This document shows, piece by piece, positions 51,118 through 59,923 of a stretch of DNA of 64,000 nucleotides. A program made the position numbers and the translations under genes. Location of the stretch: positions 1,054,001-1,118,000 of the forward strand of contig CP129491.1 in the NCBI GenBank assembly GCA_030584105.1, given 5' to 3'. Under the pieces are notes generated by a model that was not told where the DNA came from, ran no database searches, and saw only the letters and a list, made by a program, of their open reading frames with translations. The DNA is from UTCHB3 sp002050155. Lineage in GTDB: Bacteria; Bacteroidota; Ignavibacteria; Ignavibacteriales; Ignavibacteriaceae. Position 1 is the first letter of the stretch, and each line of letters opens with the position of its first letter.

Positions 51118-52224
51118 TCATTCTTCATAGTTAAATTCTATTTTACTTTGAATGAGGATTTCATCTAAAATTTCGCTAAGGTAACCTGCTGACTTAGCAT
51201 GTTCAAATTTTGAAATTAAGTTGGGTATATTAATTATTTCTTCAATACAGTCCATATATTTTTCAACTATGGCTTCTATTCCATATTGAGCTTTAGCTTT
51301 ACTACGAATTTTTTCAGATATTTCAGTTATTTCATCATTCGATTTTATAACAAAAGTAATAGGAAATTTTTCAACTTTATCGATATCTAGAAAATATTTT
51401 TTAAAGTCTAAAGTTTCAGTAACCTGAAAAAACCTGCCGAGGGGTTTCATAACAAAATCGATTCCTCCGTCGTTAGCGTTAGTTCTACCAGTTTTATATA
51501 ATGTCAAATTCTTTTCAGTTATGGTTGCTTTGCTCTCCCCAATGAAGATAGTAATATCGTGGTAAAAAAATTTCAGAATGCTATAGCTAACAATTTCAAA
51601 TACTCTCGCATCCACATTAGGCGCCAATTGTTCAAGAATAAAATTGCTTATATCATCGGATTCTAAATTTTTAATTAATTTTAAATTTTCACATAATTTA
51701 ATGAATTCGTCAAACATTTTCTTTTTTGCTTCCACATAAGCATCTATGATTTTCACTATAGAAGAAGCAATATTATGTTCATTCTGACCAATACTAATTT
51801 TTAAAAGTGACTCGTTAACCCAATATTTTTTTGATTTAGTATCCCGAATAACCGGTAAAACATCAGTTGTTGGAAAATATTTTTTGTAATCCTCATTTAG
51901 TCGGTGATTAAGAATATGATTTTGGAGTTTACTTCCAAAAGGAAGTTCTCGCATTCGTTTAAGTAAATTAGTAAAATTCGCTCCCGAATATTCCCCGTAA
52001 TTATTATTTTTATGAAAATCTTTTTGAATATAATCTTCTATTAATGCATAGATAGCATAAAGATTTCCAAAACTTGGACGAGATTTTGAGCCTCGATTGG
52101 CTGCAACGGATTTGATATTGATATATTGGAGAAGTTCACTGGTACTAAAAATTTTTTGAGCATCAGAATCAAAATCATCAGTCAATATTTCAATTATAAC
52201 AGATGTAAATGGATGTTCAACCAT
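51118..52224 (-). CDS. Putative type II restriction endonuclease
   Basis: A 368-residue protein encoded directly after the DNA methylase, overlapping its last 8 bp (ATGGTTGA). A nuclease-fold region is visible at ~208-285. RVFEIVSYSIL (Glu210) would be the helix acid. ANDGGIDFVM (Asp256) is a strand acid of the PD-(D/E)xK type. The expected E/Q-x-K reads FFQVTE (Gln267-Val-Thr), so the catalytic Lys is missing or relocated, perhaps to the nearby DFKKY. No named family is recognised; the call rests on fold motif plus pairing. Segment AT-rich, consistent with transfer. The start ATG at 52224 is preferred to TTG at 52236. Confidence 0.7.
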   Translation of the reverse strand: MVEHPFTSVIIEILTDDFDSDAQKIFSTSELLQYINIKSVAANRGSKSRPSFGNLYAIYALIEDYIQKDFHKNNNYGEYSGANFTNLLKRMRELPFGSKLQNHILNHRLNEDYKKYFPTTDVLPVIRDTKSKKYWVNESLLKISIGQNEHNIASSIVKIIDAYVEAKKKMFDEFIKLCENLKLIKNLESDDISNFILEQLAPNVDARVFEIVSYSILKFFYHDITIFIGESKATITEKNLTLYKTGRTNANDGGIDFVMKPLGRFFQVTETLDFKKYFLDIDKVEKFPITFVIKSNDEITEISEKIRSKAKAQYGIEAIVEKYMDCIEEIINIPNLISKFEHAKSAGYLSEILDEILIQSKIEFNYEE

Positions 52225-53074
52225 CTGTTTCCCCAAATAATGAGGGTGTTATTACAGTTGATTTTTGTTTTACGAATTTTTTTAACTTATTGTTTTTTAA
52301 AGAGCTTTCTATCATTTTTAATCTTCTCAAACCAATTTTGACATAATCTTCATTAATTTCGATACCGATAGATTTTCTGTTGAGCAATTTTGCAACATAA
52401 GAGGTGGTAAAAGTACCTGAGAAAGGGTCCAAAATCACATCTCCGGGATTTGAACTTGCCTTGATAATTCTTTCCAAAAGGGCAACCGGTTTTTGAGTGG
52501 GGTGTTCTTCGTACTCATTCATTTTATATCTTACTCGTACAAAATTCCAAACATTACCGGGTACCTTTTGGGAGCTGTAAACTTTCGGAATAGGTTTTCT
52601 GTAATCTATCAGTTTGCGAGTTGCACCCGTTTTTGCTTCAACAAGTATTTTGTCAGAATTAAAAGTGTAGTTCTTAGGGTTTTTCACACCGAATAAAATT
52701 GGTTCGTACATTGAACCATAATACTTCTTCGCTTGTACACCTGAACTATCATAAGCCCAAACAATGCGAGAAAGAATTTTTATTTTACCCCGTAAATAAA
52801 TATCAAAATAAGGCATGAATTGGGTGGAAGTCATAATATAGATGCTACCGGTGGGTTTAAGTTTTTTCAGGCAAAGGTCTATCCATGAATAGCACCAATT
52901 TAGATACTCTTCATCAGTCCGCCATTTATCCTTAAATCCGTTGAAATTCTTGCCGATGTTATACGGCGGATCAACGAAAATTAAATCGATCGATTCGTCC
53001 AGAATTTTCTCAGCGAGAACCTCTAAAGCGTCTCCTAGGTAAATTCTATGTTCTTGGTGTCGAAATTCTTGCAT
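52217..53074 (-). CDS. YhdJ-like adenine-specific DNA methyltransferase
   Basis: A 285-residue beta-class N6-adenine methylase, with motif IV (DPPYNIGKNFNG, Asp35) N-terminal and motif I (ILDPFSGTFTTSYVA) C-terminal. Segments such as VWAYDSSGVQAKKYYGSMYEP, VEAKTGATRKLIDYRK, VPGNVWNFVRVRY and EHPTQKP are what I recall of E. coli YhdJ, which modifies ATGCAT. By analogy this enzyme may protect ATGCAT, but specificity is an inference. With the endonuclease gene downstream (8-bp overlap) it forms a type II RM pair. No controller gene is seen. Confidence 0.9.
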   Translation of the reverse strand: MQEFRHQEHRIYLGDALEVLAEKILDESIDLIFVDPPYNIGKNFNGFKDKWRTDEEYLNWCYSWIDLCLKKLKPTGSIYIMTSTQFMPYFDIYLRGKIKILSRIVWAYDSSGVQAKKYYGSMYEPILFGVKNPKNYTFNSDKILVEAKTGATRKLIDYRKPIPKVYSSQKVPGNVWNFVRVRYKMNEYEEHPTQKPVALLERIIKASSNPGDVILDPFSGTFTTSYVAKLLNRKSIGIEINEDYVKIGLRRLKMIESSLKNNKLKKFVKQKSTVITPSLFGETDG

Positions 53075-53215
53075 AATCAGAGCAACGCTATCTCAAAATG
53101 ATGGTAATTTTATACTCAATATAACCGATTTTTGCGAAATTTAATACTAACCTTTTTTCAGCCTTTGCAAAGCTAACTAAAACAAATAAAATCCAAAAAT
53201 TAATTCACTCCTCAA

Positions 53216-54502
53216 CTAATGAGAATAAAGAACCTCAAAGTGGGCTTTTATGGTTTTTTCTATGTCGGTGTTAGTTAGGGCGGTGCTTAGGAACCATGAC
53301 TCAAACTGTGCGGGTGGGAGGTAAATCCCCCGTTCGAGCATGCCGTGGAAAAACTTTCCGAACAGAGTGGTGTCTGACTTAACGGCTGTATCAAAATCGT
53401 AAACGGGCTGTTCGGTGAAAAACAAACTTATCATCGAACCGATTCTGTTAATTCTATATGACTTACCAAGTTTCGCATGATTTTCCCTGAAACCGGCTTC
53501 CAACGCATCAGCTTTGTCTTCAAGTTCCTGATAAATCCCGGGATTTTCTTTGATATGGCTGAGAGCTGCATAACCCGCAGCCATCGCCAAAGGGTTACCG
53601 CTAAGTGTGCCTGCCTGGTAAACCGGACCCAATGGCGCTAATTTTTCCATTATCTCTCTTTTTCCGCCGAAAGCGCCAACGGGTAACCCACCACCAATAA
53701 TTTTACCAAAAGTTGTCATGTCAGGTTTAATGCCAAAAACTTCCTGAGCCCCTCCTTTTGCGAGTCGAAACCCGGTCATCACCTCATCAAAAATGAAAAC
53801 GATCCCCTCTTCAGTACACAATTGACGCAACCCATTGATGAAATCTTCCGTTGGTATAACAACACCCATATTCCCAACCACCGGTTCTATAATTAAAGCA
53901 GCAATTTGATTTCTGTTTCTTGCGACAAGCTCCCGGACATTTTCCAAATCGTTGTAACGCGCAATCAAAGTGTCGGAAGCAGTGCCCTTAGTTACGCCGG
54001 GGCTGTTTGGTTCGCCAAGTGTTAGAGCTCCACTTCCCGCTTTTATTAGAAAGAAATCAGCGTGCCCGTGATAACAACCTTCAAATTTTATAATTTTGTC
54101 TCTACCGGTGAACCCACGGGCAACACGAACCGCACTCATGGTGGCTTCGGTACCGGAGTTAACCATCCGCACCATTTCAACGGAAGGAACCAAAGAAGAA
54201 ATCAACCGAGCCATTTTAACTTCCATTTCAGTTGGTGCGCCGAAACTGGAACCGTTCTGAAGTGCTGCAGCAACTGCCTCTTTAATGAAGGGTGGGTTGT
54301 GCCCGAAAATGTGGGGGCCCCAGCTTCCGATATAATCGATGTATTCGTTGCCGTCAACATCAAAAAGTTTAGAGCCTTCGCCCCGCTCCATAAAAATCGG
54401 GTTGCCGCCAACCGATTTAAAAGCCCTTACGGGCGAATTTACCCCTCCGGGAATAAATTTTTTACCTTCCTTAAACAGGATTTCACTCTTTTTAATCTCC
54501 AT
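53216..54502 (-). CDS. hemL: Glutamate-1-semialdehyde 2,1-aminomutase
   Basis: PLP-dependent enzyme giving 5-aminolevulinate in the C5 route of haem synthesis, 428 residues. GGVNSPVRAF is the typical N-terminal motif, DEVMTGFR contains the PLP-contacting Asp, and the Schiff-base Lys is in TFGKIIGGGLP. The ATG at 54502 is preferred to the TTG codon just before it. hemB, the next enzyme of the pathway, lies upstream on the same strand, separated by a tandem repeat. Confidence 0.96.
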   Translation of the reverse strand: MEIKKSEILFKEGKKFIPGGVNSPVRAFKSVGGNPIFMERGEGSKLFDVDGNEYIDYIGSWGPHIFGHNPPFIKEAVAAALQNGSSFGAPTEMEVKMARLISSLVPSVEMVRMVNSGTEATMSAVRVARGFTGRDKIIKFEGCYHGHADFFLIKAGSGALTLGEPNSPGVTKGTASDTLIARYNDLENVRELVARNRNQIAALIIEPVVGNMGVVIPTEDFINGLRQLCTEEGIVFIFDEVMTGFRLAKGGAQEVFGIKPDMTTFGKIIGGGLPVGAFGGKREIMEKLAPLGPVYQAGTLSGNPLAMAAGYAALSHIKENPGIYQELEDKADALEAGFRENHAKLGKSYRINRIGSMISLFFTEQPVYDFDTAVKSDTTLFGKFFHGMLERGIYLPPAQFESWFLSTALTNTDIEKTIKAHFEVLYSH

Positions 54503-54515
54503 CAAAATTGCCTTT

Positions 54516-54693
54516 CAAACTTTACTTGCTTTATTCTTTTCTCAACACTCTTTAACTATGGAACTTCACAAATTTCAAGCATTTATTCAAACTTTACTTG
54601 CTTTATTCTTTTCTCAACACTCTTTAACTATGGAACTTCACAAATTTCAAGCATTTATTCAAACTTTACCTGCTATTTGTCTCTTTCAAGAAC
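54516..54693. repeat. 72-bp tandem repeat between hemB and hemL
   Basis: Units run 54516-54587 and 54588-54659 and are identical as far as read. A third, partial copy starts at 54660 (CAAACTTTACCTGCT...) and runs into the end of hemB, whose stop is at 54673. The plus strand is open through the repeat, but this is antisense to nothing conserved and is judged non-coding. Confidence 0.92.
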
Positions 54694-55656
54694 TTTTACC
54701 ACATCTTTGGCAAAATATGTTAAAATCATATCTGCACCCGCCCGTTTAATTGAAACGAGAGACTCCATCATCACCCTTTCTTCATCAATCCAATCCATTT
54801 TACCGGCGGCTTTAATCATTGCGTACTCACCGGAGACTTGATATGCAGCCATTGGCATACCTGTTGCATCTTTAACACGACGAATAATATCTAAGTAGGC
54901 ACCTGCCGGTTTAACCATAATAATATCCGCACCTTCTTCCACATCGCTAAAGGCTTCCCGAAGGGCTTCATCACTGTTGGCAACATCCATCTGGTGCGAT
55001 CGCCTGTCTCCGAAAGCAGGAGTGGAATCGGCAGCATCACGGAAAGGACCGTAATAACCGGAAGCATATTTAACAGCATAACTTAAAACCGGAATGTTGC
55101 GAAAGCCGTTTTCATCCAGTCCCCGTCTGATTGCAGCAACTCTGCCATCCATCATATCTGAAGGCGCGATAATATCCGCACCAGCTTTTGCGTGTGAAAC
55201 GGCTTCTTTAACCAACAGTTCCACTGTTTCGTCGTTCAAAATTTCTTCACCATGAAGAACGCCGCAATGCCCATGAGAAGTGTATTCGCACAAACAGACA
55301 TCTGTAATCACGAGTAAATTCTTCACTTCGGCTTTAATTGCTCTGATTGCCCGCTGAATTATTCCCGTTTCCGAATAAGCGTCGGAGCCTACTTCATCCT
55401 TTTCTTCCGGAATACCAAAAAGAATAACCGCCGGAATTCCCATAGCCGCAACTTCAGCGCATTCATTAACTAAATTATCTATTGAAAACCTGAATACTCC
55501 CGGCATCGAACGGATTTCTTCCTTCACATTCACGCCATAAGTAACAAAAAGTGGGTAAATTAAATCGTTTTTTGTAAGGGAGGTTTCGCGTACAAGATCG
55601 CGCACCAAAGGATTGTAACGAAGTCTTCTGAGCCTTTTCACCGGAAAATCTGCCAT
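54673..55656 (-). CDS. hemB: Delta-aminolevulinic acid dehydratase (porphobilinogen synthase)
   Basis: Joins two 5-aminolevulinate molecules to porphobilinogen; 327 residues. The zinc-type Cys cluster DVCLCEYTSHGHCG is complete, so the enzyme is zinc-dependent. The two active-site Lys are in AVKYASGYYGPFRDA and MVKPAGAYLD. It precedes hemL in transcription order with the tandem repeat between them. Confidence 0.96.
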   Translation of the reverse strand: MADFPVKRLRRLRYNPLVRDLVRETSLTKNDLIYPLFVTYGVNVKEEIRSMPGVFRFSIDNLVNECAEVAAMGIPAVILFGIPEEKDEVGSDAYSETGIIQRAIRAIKAEVKNLLVITDVCLCEYTSHGHCGVLHGEEILNDETVELLVKEAVSHAKAGADIIAPSDMMDGRVAAIRRGLDENGFRNIPVLSYAVKYASGYYGPFRDAADSTPAFGDRRSHQMDVANSDEALREAFSDVEEGADIIMVKPAGAYLDIIRRVKDATGMPMAAYQVSGEYAMIKAAGKMDWIDEERVMMESLVSIKRAGADMILTYFAKDVVKVLERDK

Positions 55657-55752
55657 TTGAGTTGCTCCTGATTGGAAATTTTCAAAATCAAAAAATTAAT
55701 GACTGTAAATTTACAATCTTGGCAGGCTGAAAGAAAACTAAAAGGAAATGCT

Positions 55753-56271
55753 CTAATCGAAAAAGATTACTTTATCCATTATTATATTATCAACCGTTGT
55801 TGTAATCCAGGTGAAAGGTTCACGACGAATTTCAACAAAGCCCTGCTTTTTGTACCATTCGATACTTTTTTTGTTAACCGCCATTACGCCGAGAGTAATT
55901 TTTTCAAAACGGTACTCCCTTGCGATTCTGCACCCCTGATCTAACAAAAGTTTTCCGGCTCCCTTTCCCTGAAGATGTGGTTTAACATAAATTGAGATGA
56001 GATGGAAAATATCGTTATCATCGTCCCGTTTCAGGCGCATCCATCCGATAATATTTCCCGATTGAATTGCTACAAAACAATTTTCACGATCCTCATTTAA
56101 AATATCCGCAAGATTCTTTTCACAGTAAACAGTATCTAAATAGGTATCTAATTCCTCAATTGAAACATTTTTGCCGTAAGTATCGTGCCAGGTTTCCCGC
56201 AATAATTCACGAACCTCGGGAAGATCTTTTTTTTCGGCGATTCGGATTAGAATAGTGTCGTCTTGTAACAT
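55753..56271 (-). CDS. GNAT-family N-acetyltransferase
   Basis: A 172-residue acetyltransferase. The fold signature is IRIAEKKDLPEVRELL (b1-a1), GWMRLKRDDD, and the acetyl-CoA pyrophosphate loop YVKPHLQGKGAGKLLLDQG (Q/RxxGxG/A). The late AVNKKSIEWYKKQGF is motif B. The substrate (protein N-terminus, amine or antibiotic) cannot be read. The ATG at 56271 (MLQDDTILIR) is more typical than 56313. Confidence 0.88.
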   Translation of the reverse strand: MLQDDTILIRIAEKKDLPEVRELLRETWHDTYGKNVSIEELDTYLDTVYCEKNLADILNEDRENCFVAIQSGNIIGWMRLKRDDDNDIFHLISIYVKPHLQGKGAGKLLLDQGCRIAREYRFEKITLGVMAVNKKSIEWYKKQGFVEIRREPFTWITTTVDNIIMDKVIFFD

Positions 56272-56382
56272 AAAATCTCTTAATTTCTTATCAAATAATT
56301 TTCCGTTTAGCAATATATGAAATTCTTAGTTACCGAAAAACGGTCAACAGCTACTAAAGTAGCCCAAATGCTCATAAAAACG

Positions 56383-56411
56383 AAAAAGCCCCTTAATTTC
56401 GGGGCTTTTTT
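56383..56411 (-). terminator. Rho-independent terminator after gltA
   Basis: AAAAAGCCCC (56383-56392) and GGGGCTTTTTT (56401-56411) form a hairpin with an 8-nt loop. On the minus strand it ends GGGGCTTTTTCG, 108 bp after the gltA stop. It would also work for plus-strand transcripts, ending CTTTTTT. Confidence 0.85.
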
Positions 56412-56518
56412 CGAAGTTTTCCGGTTTCACATTTCATTTTACCTGCGTGAAATTACATGAACACATAAATAACAGTTTATACATGAAGATATAAAAACTT
56501 GATCGCCAAATAGTTAAA

Positions 56519-57799
56519 TCACTTAATAACCTGGCTTTTTAGCCATGAAGTGGTAACTGATTTTGGTCGTACTATCGGTGTTCCAACCGCACGGTTCATT
56601 ACCGCCTGAGCAGTAAGACCCATCGAGCGCGAAAGCGCAAACATAACGGTATAGTAAGAAAATTCGGTTATACCATAGTGATACAACATCGAGCCTGAAA
56701 TTGCGTCAACATTGGGCCATGGGTTTTGTATTTTTGGAATTTTCTTAAGAATATCCGGCACCACTTCATAAATATGGTAAACAGTCTTGAACAACGGATC
56801 TTCCGGGAAGTGAACTTTACCAAAATTGTAGAAAGCCGTGAAACGGGGGTCAACTACGCGTAAAACTGCGTGACCATATCCCGGAATCACCTGACCGGCG
56901 GCAAGTGTTTCATTAACCTCTTGAGCAATTTCTTCTTTGGTCGGTGTTCCGTTGAACTTTTTCATCACATCAAGCAACCATTTTAGGGCTTCCTGATTCG
57001 CCAATCCGTGAAGGGGACCAGCCAAACCGTTGAAACCGGCCGAAACAGAATAATAGAGATCGGAAAGTGCCGAATTAACCACCGATGAAGTGAACGCACT
57101 TACATTCCCCCCCTCGTGGTCTGAGTGTGCAACTAAGAAAAGTTTAATCAGCGAGAGGAACTCATCGCCTGGGGCTTCAATACCCAACATGTGCACAAAA
57201 TCTTCTGCAAGGCGCATATCAGGGTCAGGTTGAATTAACTCTCCCTTGTTGAAACGAATCCTGTAAATTGCCGCAGCAATCGACGGAAGTTTTGCAACAA
57301 TATTTAATGCATCATCAAGTGTACAGCGCCAAAAGTCTGTTTTATTAATACCTTTTTCATAGTTGGTCGCAAAACATGATTCTTTTTGCATCGAAAGCAC
57401 AGCCATCGAAAGCATCGTCATCGGGTGAGAGTCTTTCGGCATTGCTTTTAAAATGTCCCAAACATAGTGAGGAACGAATTTTCTGATCTTCAGAGCGATT
57501 TGAAATTCCTCGTATTCTTCTTTCGTGGGAAGTTCCCCCGTCAGAAGAAGATAAAAAATCTCAACACCGTTTAAATCAGTAAGGTCTTTCATGGGAATAC
57601 CGCGGATTATCAGCCCCTGATCTTTCGGAACAACAGAAGTGTCGCACCATAATCCGTTTACGCCCCGAAGCCCGCCCATAACTTGGTTGATGGTAACATC
57701 AGAAACTTTGTGCTCGCCGTGCTCTTTTACAAAAGCAGCCATATCCGAACGCCAAAGCGCCACCTTTTCTTCCATTTTATCAAATATACTTGCAGCCAT
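56519..57799 (-). CDS. gltA: Citrate synthase (eukaryote-like type)
   Basis: Condenses acetyl-CoA with oxaloacetate; 426 residues. Catalytic His are in LVAHSDHEGGN and IPGYGHAVLRVVDPR, with the acid further on. The sequence around GLRGVNGLWCDTSVV and the Ala/Gly-rich GPLHGLANQEALKWL resemble the mitochondrial-type (type I) enzyme more than the E. coli hexameric type. This is an impression from motifs, to be tested by a tree. Monocistronic, with a terminator downstream. Confidence 0.94.
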   Translation of the reverse strand: MAASIFDKMEEKVALWRSDMAAFVKEHGEHKVSDVTINQVMGGLRGVNGLWCDTSVVPKDQGLIIRGIPMKDLTDLNGVEIFYLLLTGELPTKEEYEEFQIALKIRKFVPHYVWDILKAMPKDSHPMTMLSMAVLSMQKESCFATNYEKGINKTDFWRCTLDDALNIVAKLPSIAAAIYRIRFNKGELIQPDPDMRLAEDFVHMLGIEAPGDEFLSLIKLFLVAHSDHEGGNVSAFTSSVVNSALSDLYYSVSAGFNGLAGPLHGLANQEALKWLLDVMKKFNGTPTKEEIAQEVNETLAAGQVIPGYGHAVLRVVDPRFTAFYNFGKVHFPEDPLFKTVYHIYEVVPDILKKIPKIQNPWPNVDAISGSMLYHYGITEFSYYTVMFALSRSMGLTAQAVMNRAVGTPIVRPKSVTTSWLKSQVIK

Positions 57800-57865
57800 A
57801 TCTTATCCGGGTTTTTGTTAAATATTTGTTATTAAAACAAATAAAAAAAATTACTTACTCAAAAA

Positions 57866-57905
57866 TAAAAAAAAGGTGATCAATTCTTTTCCTGAATTGA
57901 CCACC
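57866..57905 (-). terminator. Rho-independent terminator after htpG
   Basis: On the minus strand GGTGGTCAATTC pairs over 12 bp with GAATTGATCACC (one G-U), with a 7-nt loop, followed directly by TTTTTTTT. It starts 7 bp after the htpG stop. Confidence 0.88.
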
Positions 57906-57911
57906 GGAAAA

Positions 57912-59813
57912 TTATTTAATTATCGTGTAAGACCTCGTGAAAGTATCCAGCACGGAATTTAACTCTTTGACGAGCACGAACGGGTCTTTAAGATCGCCCG
58001 AACCTAACTCAGCCGAAAGGTAAAGCAAATTTACTACTCGTGGTATCACGGGTGAATTTTTATCACCTCTGTAGATAATCAACAGGTTCCGGATTACGGG
58101 GTTGTTTTTGTTGATCTCCAACGCTTTTTCACCGCCGAAACCCTCAAACATGGGGCCCGCACCTTTCATCATACGACGGAAAGAAGATGAATACATCTCA
58201 TTTTCTGTCGTAAGCCAAACTGCGTGCTCACTCAATCGGTTTGAAATTTTTACCTCTTTAACCTTATCACCGAGAATCTCTTTCATTTTGCCGGCAAGTT
58301 CGGTAAGAAGTTTTTCATCCGATTTATTCAGTTTTGGAAGCTCAGACTCTTTATTTTTAACATCCACAAATGAATCGAGTTTACTTATGTCAGCTTTTTC
58401 TACTGATACAAGATCGTAATCACCATATTTACCGATCATTGAAAGTGCATACTCGTCAACAGGGTCATAAAGAAACAGAACATCCAAACCTTTTTTCTTG
58501 AAAATTTCAACCGCCGGGTCAGCTGCAAGCGATTCCCTTGAGTTACCAAGCGCATAATAGAACTCTTTCTGTTCAGCTTTCAAAGATTCTTTGTAGTCTG
58601 TCAAAGAAATCATTTTTCCTGCTTCGTTATTTAACGATTCGAACCGAAGAAGTTCTAAATACTGCTCGCGGTTGTTCTGATCGTTAAACCCAAGTTTAAT
58701 GTACTTACCGTGCTGTTCATAGATTCTTTTATATTGTTCCGGGTCATTTTTTGCACGGTTGTTCAGGTCTTTAAGAACGGCTTTAGTAACTTCTTTCGCA
58801 ATCTTACCGAAAATTGCATTTTCCTGAAGTGTCTCCCTCGAAACATTCAACGGCAGATCTTCAGAATCCACAACACCTTTAACAAAACTTAAAAATTCAG
58901 GCAATAAGTCTTTTGACTGATGCTGAATCAGTACCTTTCGCACATAAAGATCAAGCCCGTAGTTATCACGATTCATTCCGAAAAAATCATAGTTTTGTTT
59001 CGGTATAAATAACAACGCATTAAACTGAATTGGAGCATCAACACTCAGGTGAATATGGCACTCGGGGTCAGTAAAACCATGACTTACAAATTTGTAAAAT
59101 TCGTTGTATTGTTCCGGTTTAATGTTCGATTTTGGTTCTTTCCACAGAGCGGTTATAGTGTTAACCTTCTCGGCAGCAAGATAAATAGGGTAAGAAATAA
59201 ACCCTGAATGTTTTTTTATTATTCCTTCTAATTTTTGCTTATCAGCGTATTCATCGGCATCTTCTTTAAGGTAAATTTCAATTGAAGTTCCTCTGTTAAC
59301 TTCATCCACCACTTCGGTGATTGTAAAATCACCTTTTCCGGTTGATTTCCAAATATACCCTTGCTCCGATGGGATATATGACCTTGTTTTGATCTTTACT
59401 TCCTCAGCCACCATGAAAACTGAATAGAACCCAACGCCGAAGCGCCCTATTATTTCTTTTGCGTCGGCATCGCCGGCTTTAATTGCTTTAATAAACTCAG
59501 AACTGCCCGATTTTGCAATAGTTCCGATATTTTTAATAAGTTCTTCTTTCGTCATCCCTATGCCGGTATCGGTGATTACCAACATTTTGGCATCTTTATC
59601 AAACGAAATTTTAATCTCAAGCGGAAGGTCTTTCTGAGCGTATTCCTCCCCTCTTAGAGAAAGAATCCGAAGTTTATCTAATGCGTCCGAAGCGTTTGAG
59701 ATCAACTCTCTTAAAAAAATCTCACGGCTGCTATAGAGCGAGTGGACCAGAATATCGAGCAACTGATTGATTTCTGCCTGAAAAGAAAATTTTTCCTGCG
59801 CTTTGGTTTCCAA
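57912..59813 (-). CDS. htpG: Molecular chaperone HtpG (Hsp90)
   Basis: Bacterial Hsp90, 633 residues, with the N-terminal GHKL ATPase (NASDALDKLR, DTGIGMTKEEL, IGRFGVGFYS) and the middle client-binding domain (catalytic-loop Arg in VDSEDLPLNVSRETLQ). The C-terminal dimerisation domain ends at 633. The start is TTG (METKAQEKFSF), preceded by an AAAGGA SD; the N-terminus is as in other HtpG. No CIRCE element was recognised. Has its own promoter and terminator. Confidence 0.96.
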   Translation of the reverse strand: METKAQEKFSFQAEINQLLDILVHSLYSSREIFLRELISNASDALDKLRILSLRGEEYAQKDLPLEIKISFDKDAKMLVITDTGIGMTKEELIKNIGTIAKSGSSEFIKAIKAGDADAKEIIGRFGVGFYSVFMVAEEVKIKTRSYIPSEQGYIWKSTGKGDFTITEVVDEVNRGTSIEIYLKEDADEYADKQKLEGIIKKHSGFISYPIYLAAEKVNTITALWKEPKSNIKPEQYNEFYKFVSHGFTDPECHIHLSVDAPIQFNALLFIPKQNYDFFGMNRDNYGLDLYVRKVLIQHQSKDLLPEFLSFVKGVVDSEDLPLNVSRETLQENAIFGKIAKEVTKAVLKDLNNRAKNDPEQYKRIYEQHGKYIKLGFNDQNNREQYLELLRFESLNNEAGKMISLTDYKESLKAEQKEFYYALGNSRESLAADPAVEIFKKKGLDVLFLYDPVDEYALSMIGKYGDYDLVSVEKADISKLDSFVDVKNKESELPKLNKSDEKLLTELAGKMKEILGDKVKEVKISNRLSEHAVWLTTENEMYSSSFRRMMKGAGPMFEGFGGEKALEINKNNPVIRNLLIIYRGDKNSPVIPRVVNLLYLSAELGSGDLKDPFVLVKELNSVLDTFTRSYTIIK

Positions 59814-59878
59814 TTCCTTTTGTCCTTTCTAATAGGTTTAATTGCTAATAGTGATAGAATTTCATAAATTTGCAACTA

Positions 59879-59886
59879 CAAATATA
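59879..59886 (-). promoter_or_regulatory. -7 element of htpG
   Basis: TATATTTG on the minus strand, 65 bp before the htpG start, matches TAnnTTTG. The longer leader would allow regulation at the RNA level, but no element is recognised. Confidence 0.5.
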
Positions 59887-59923
59887 ACAATTTTCATCCC
59901 CCGAAACCGCCACAGGCTTTTGA

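Noticed and set aside
54062..54841. 259-residue plus-strand ORF across the hemL 5' end and the hemL-hemB repeat
   Set aside because: It is antisense to conserved hemL and hemB coding sequence and its repeated peptide comes from the 72-bp DNA repeat.
59814..59923. CIRCE or heat-shock operator before htpG
   Set aside because: No TTAGCACTC-N9-GAGTGCTAA inverted repeat is present; only a -7-like box is visible.
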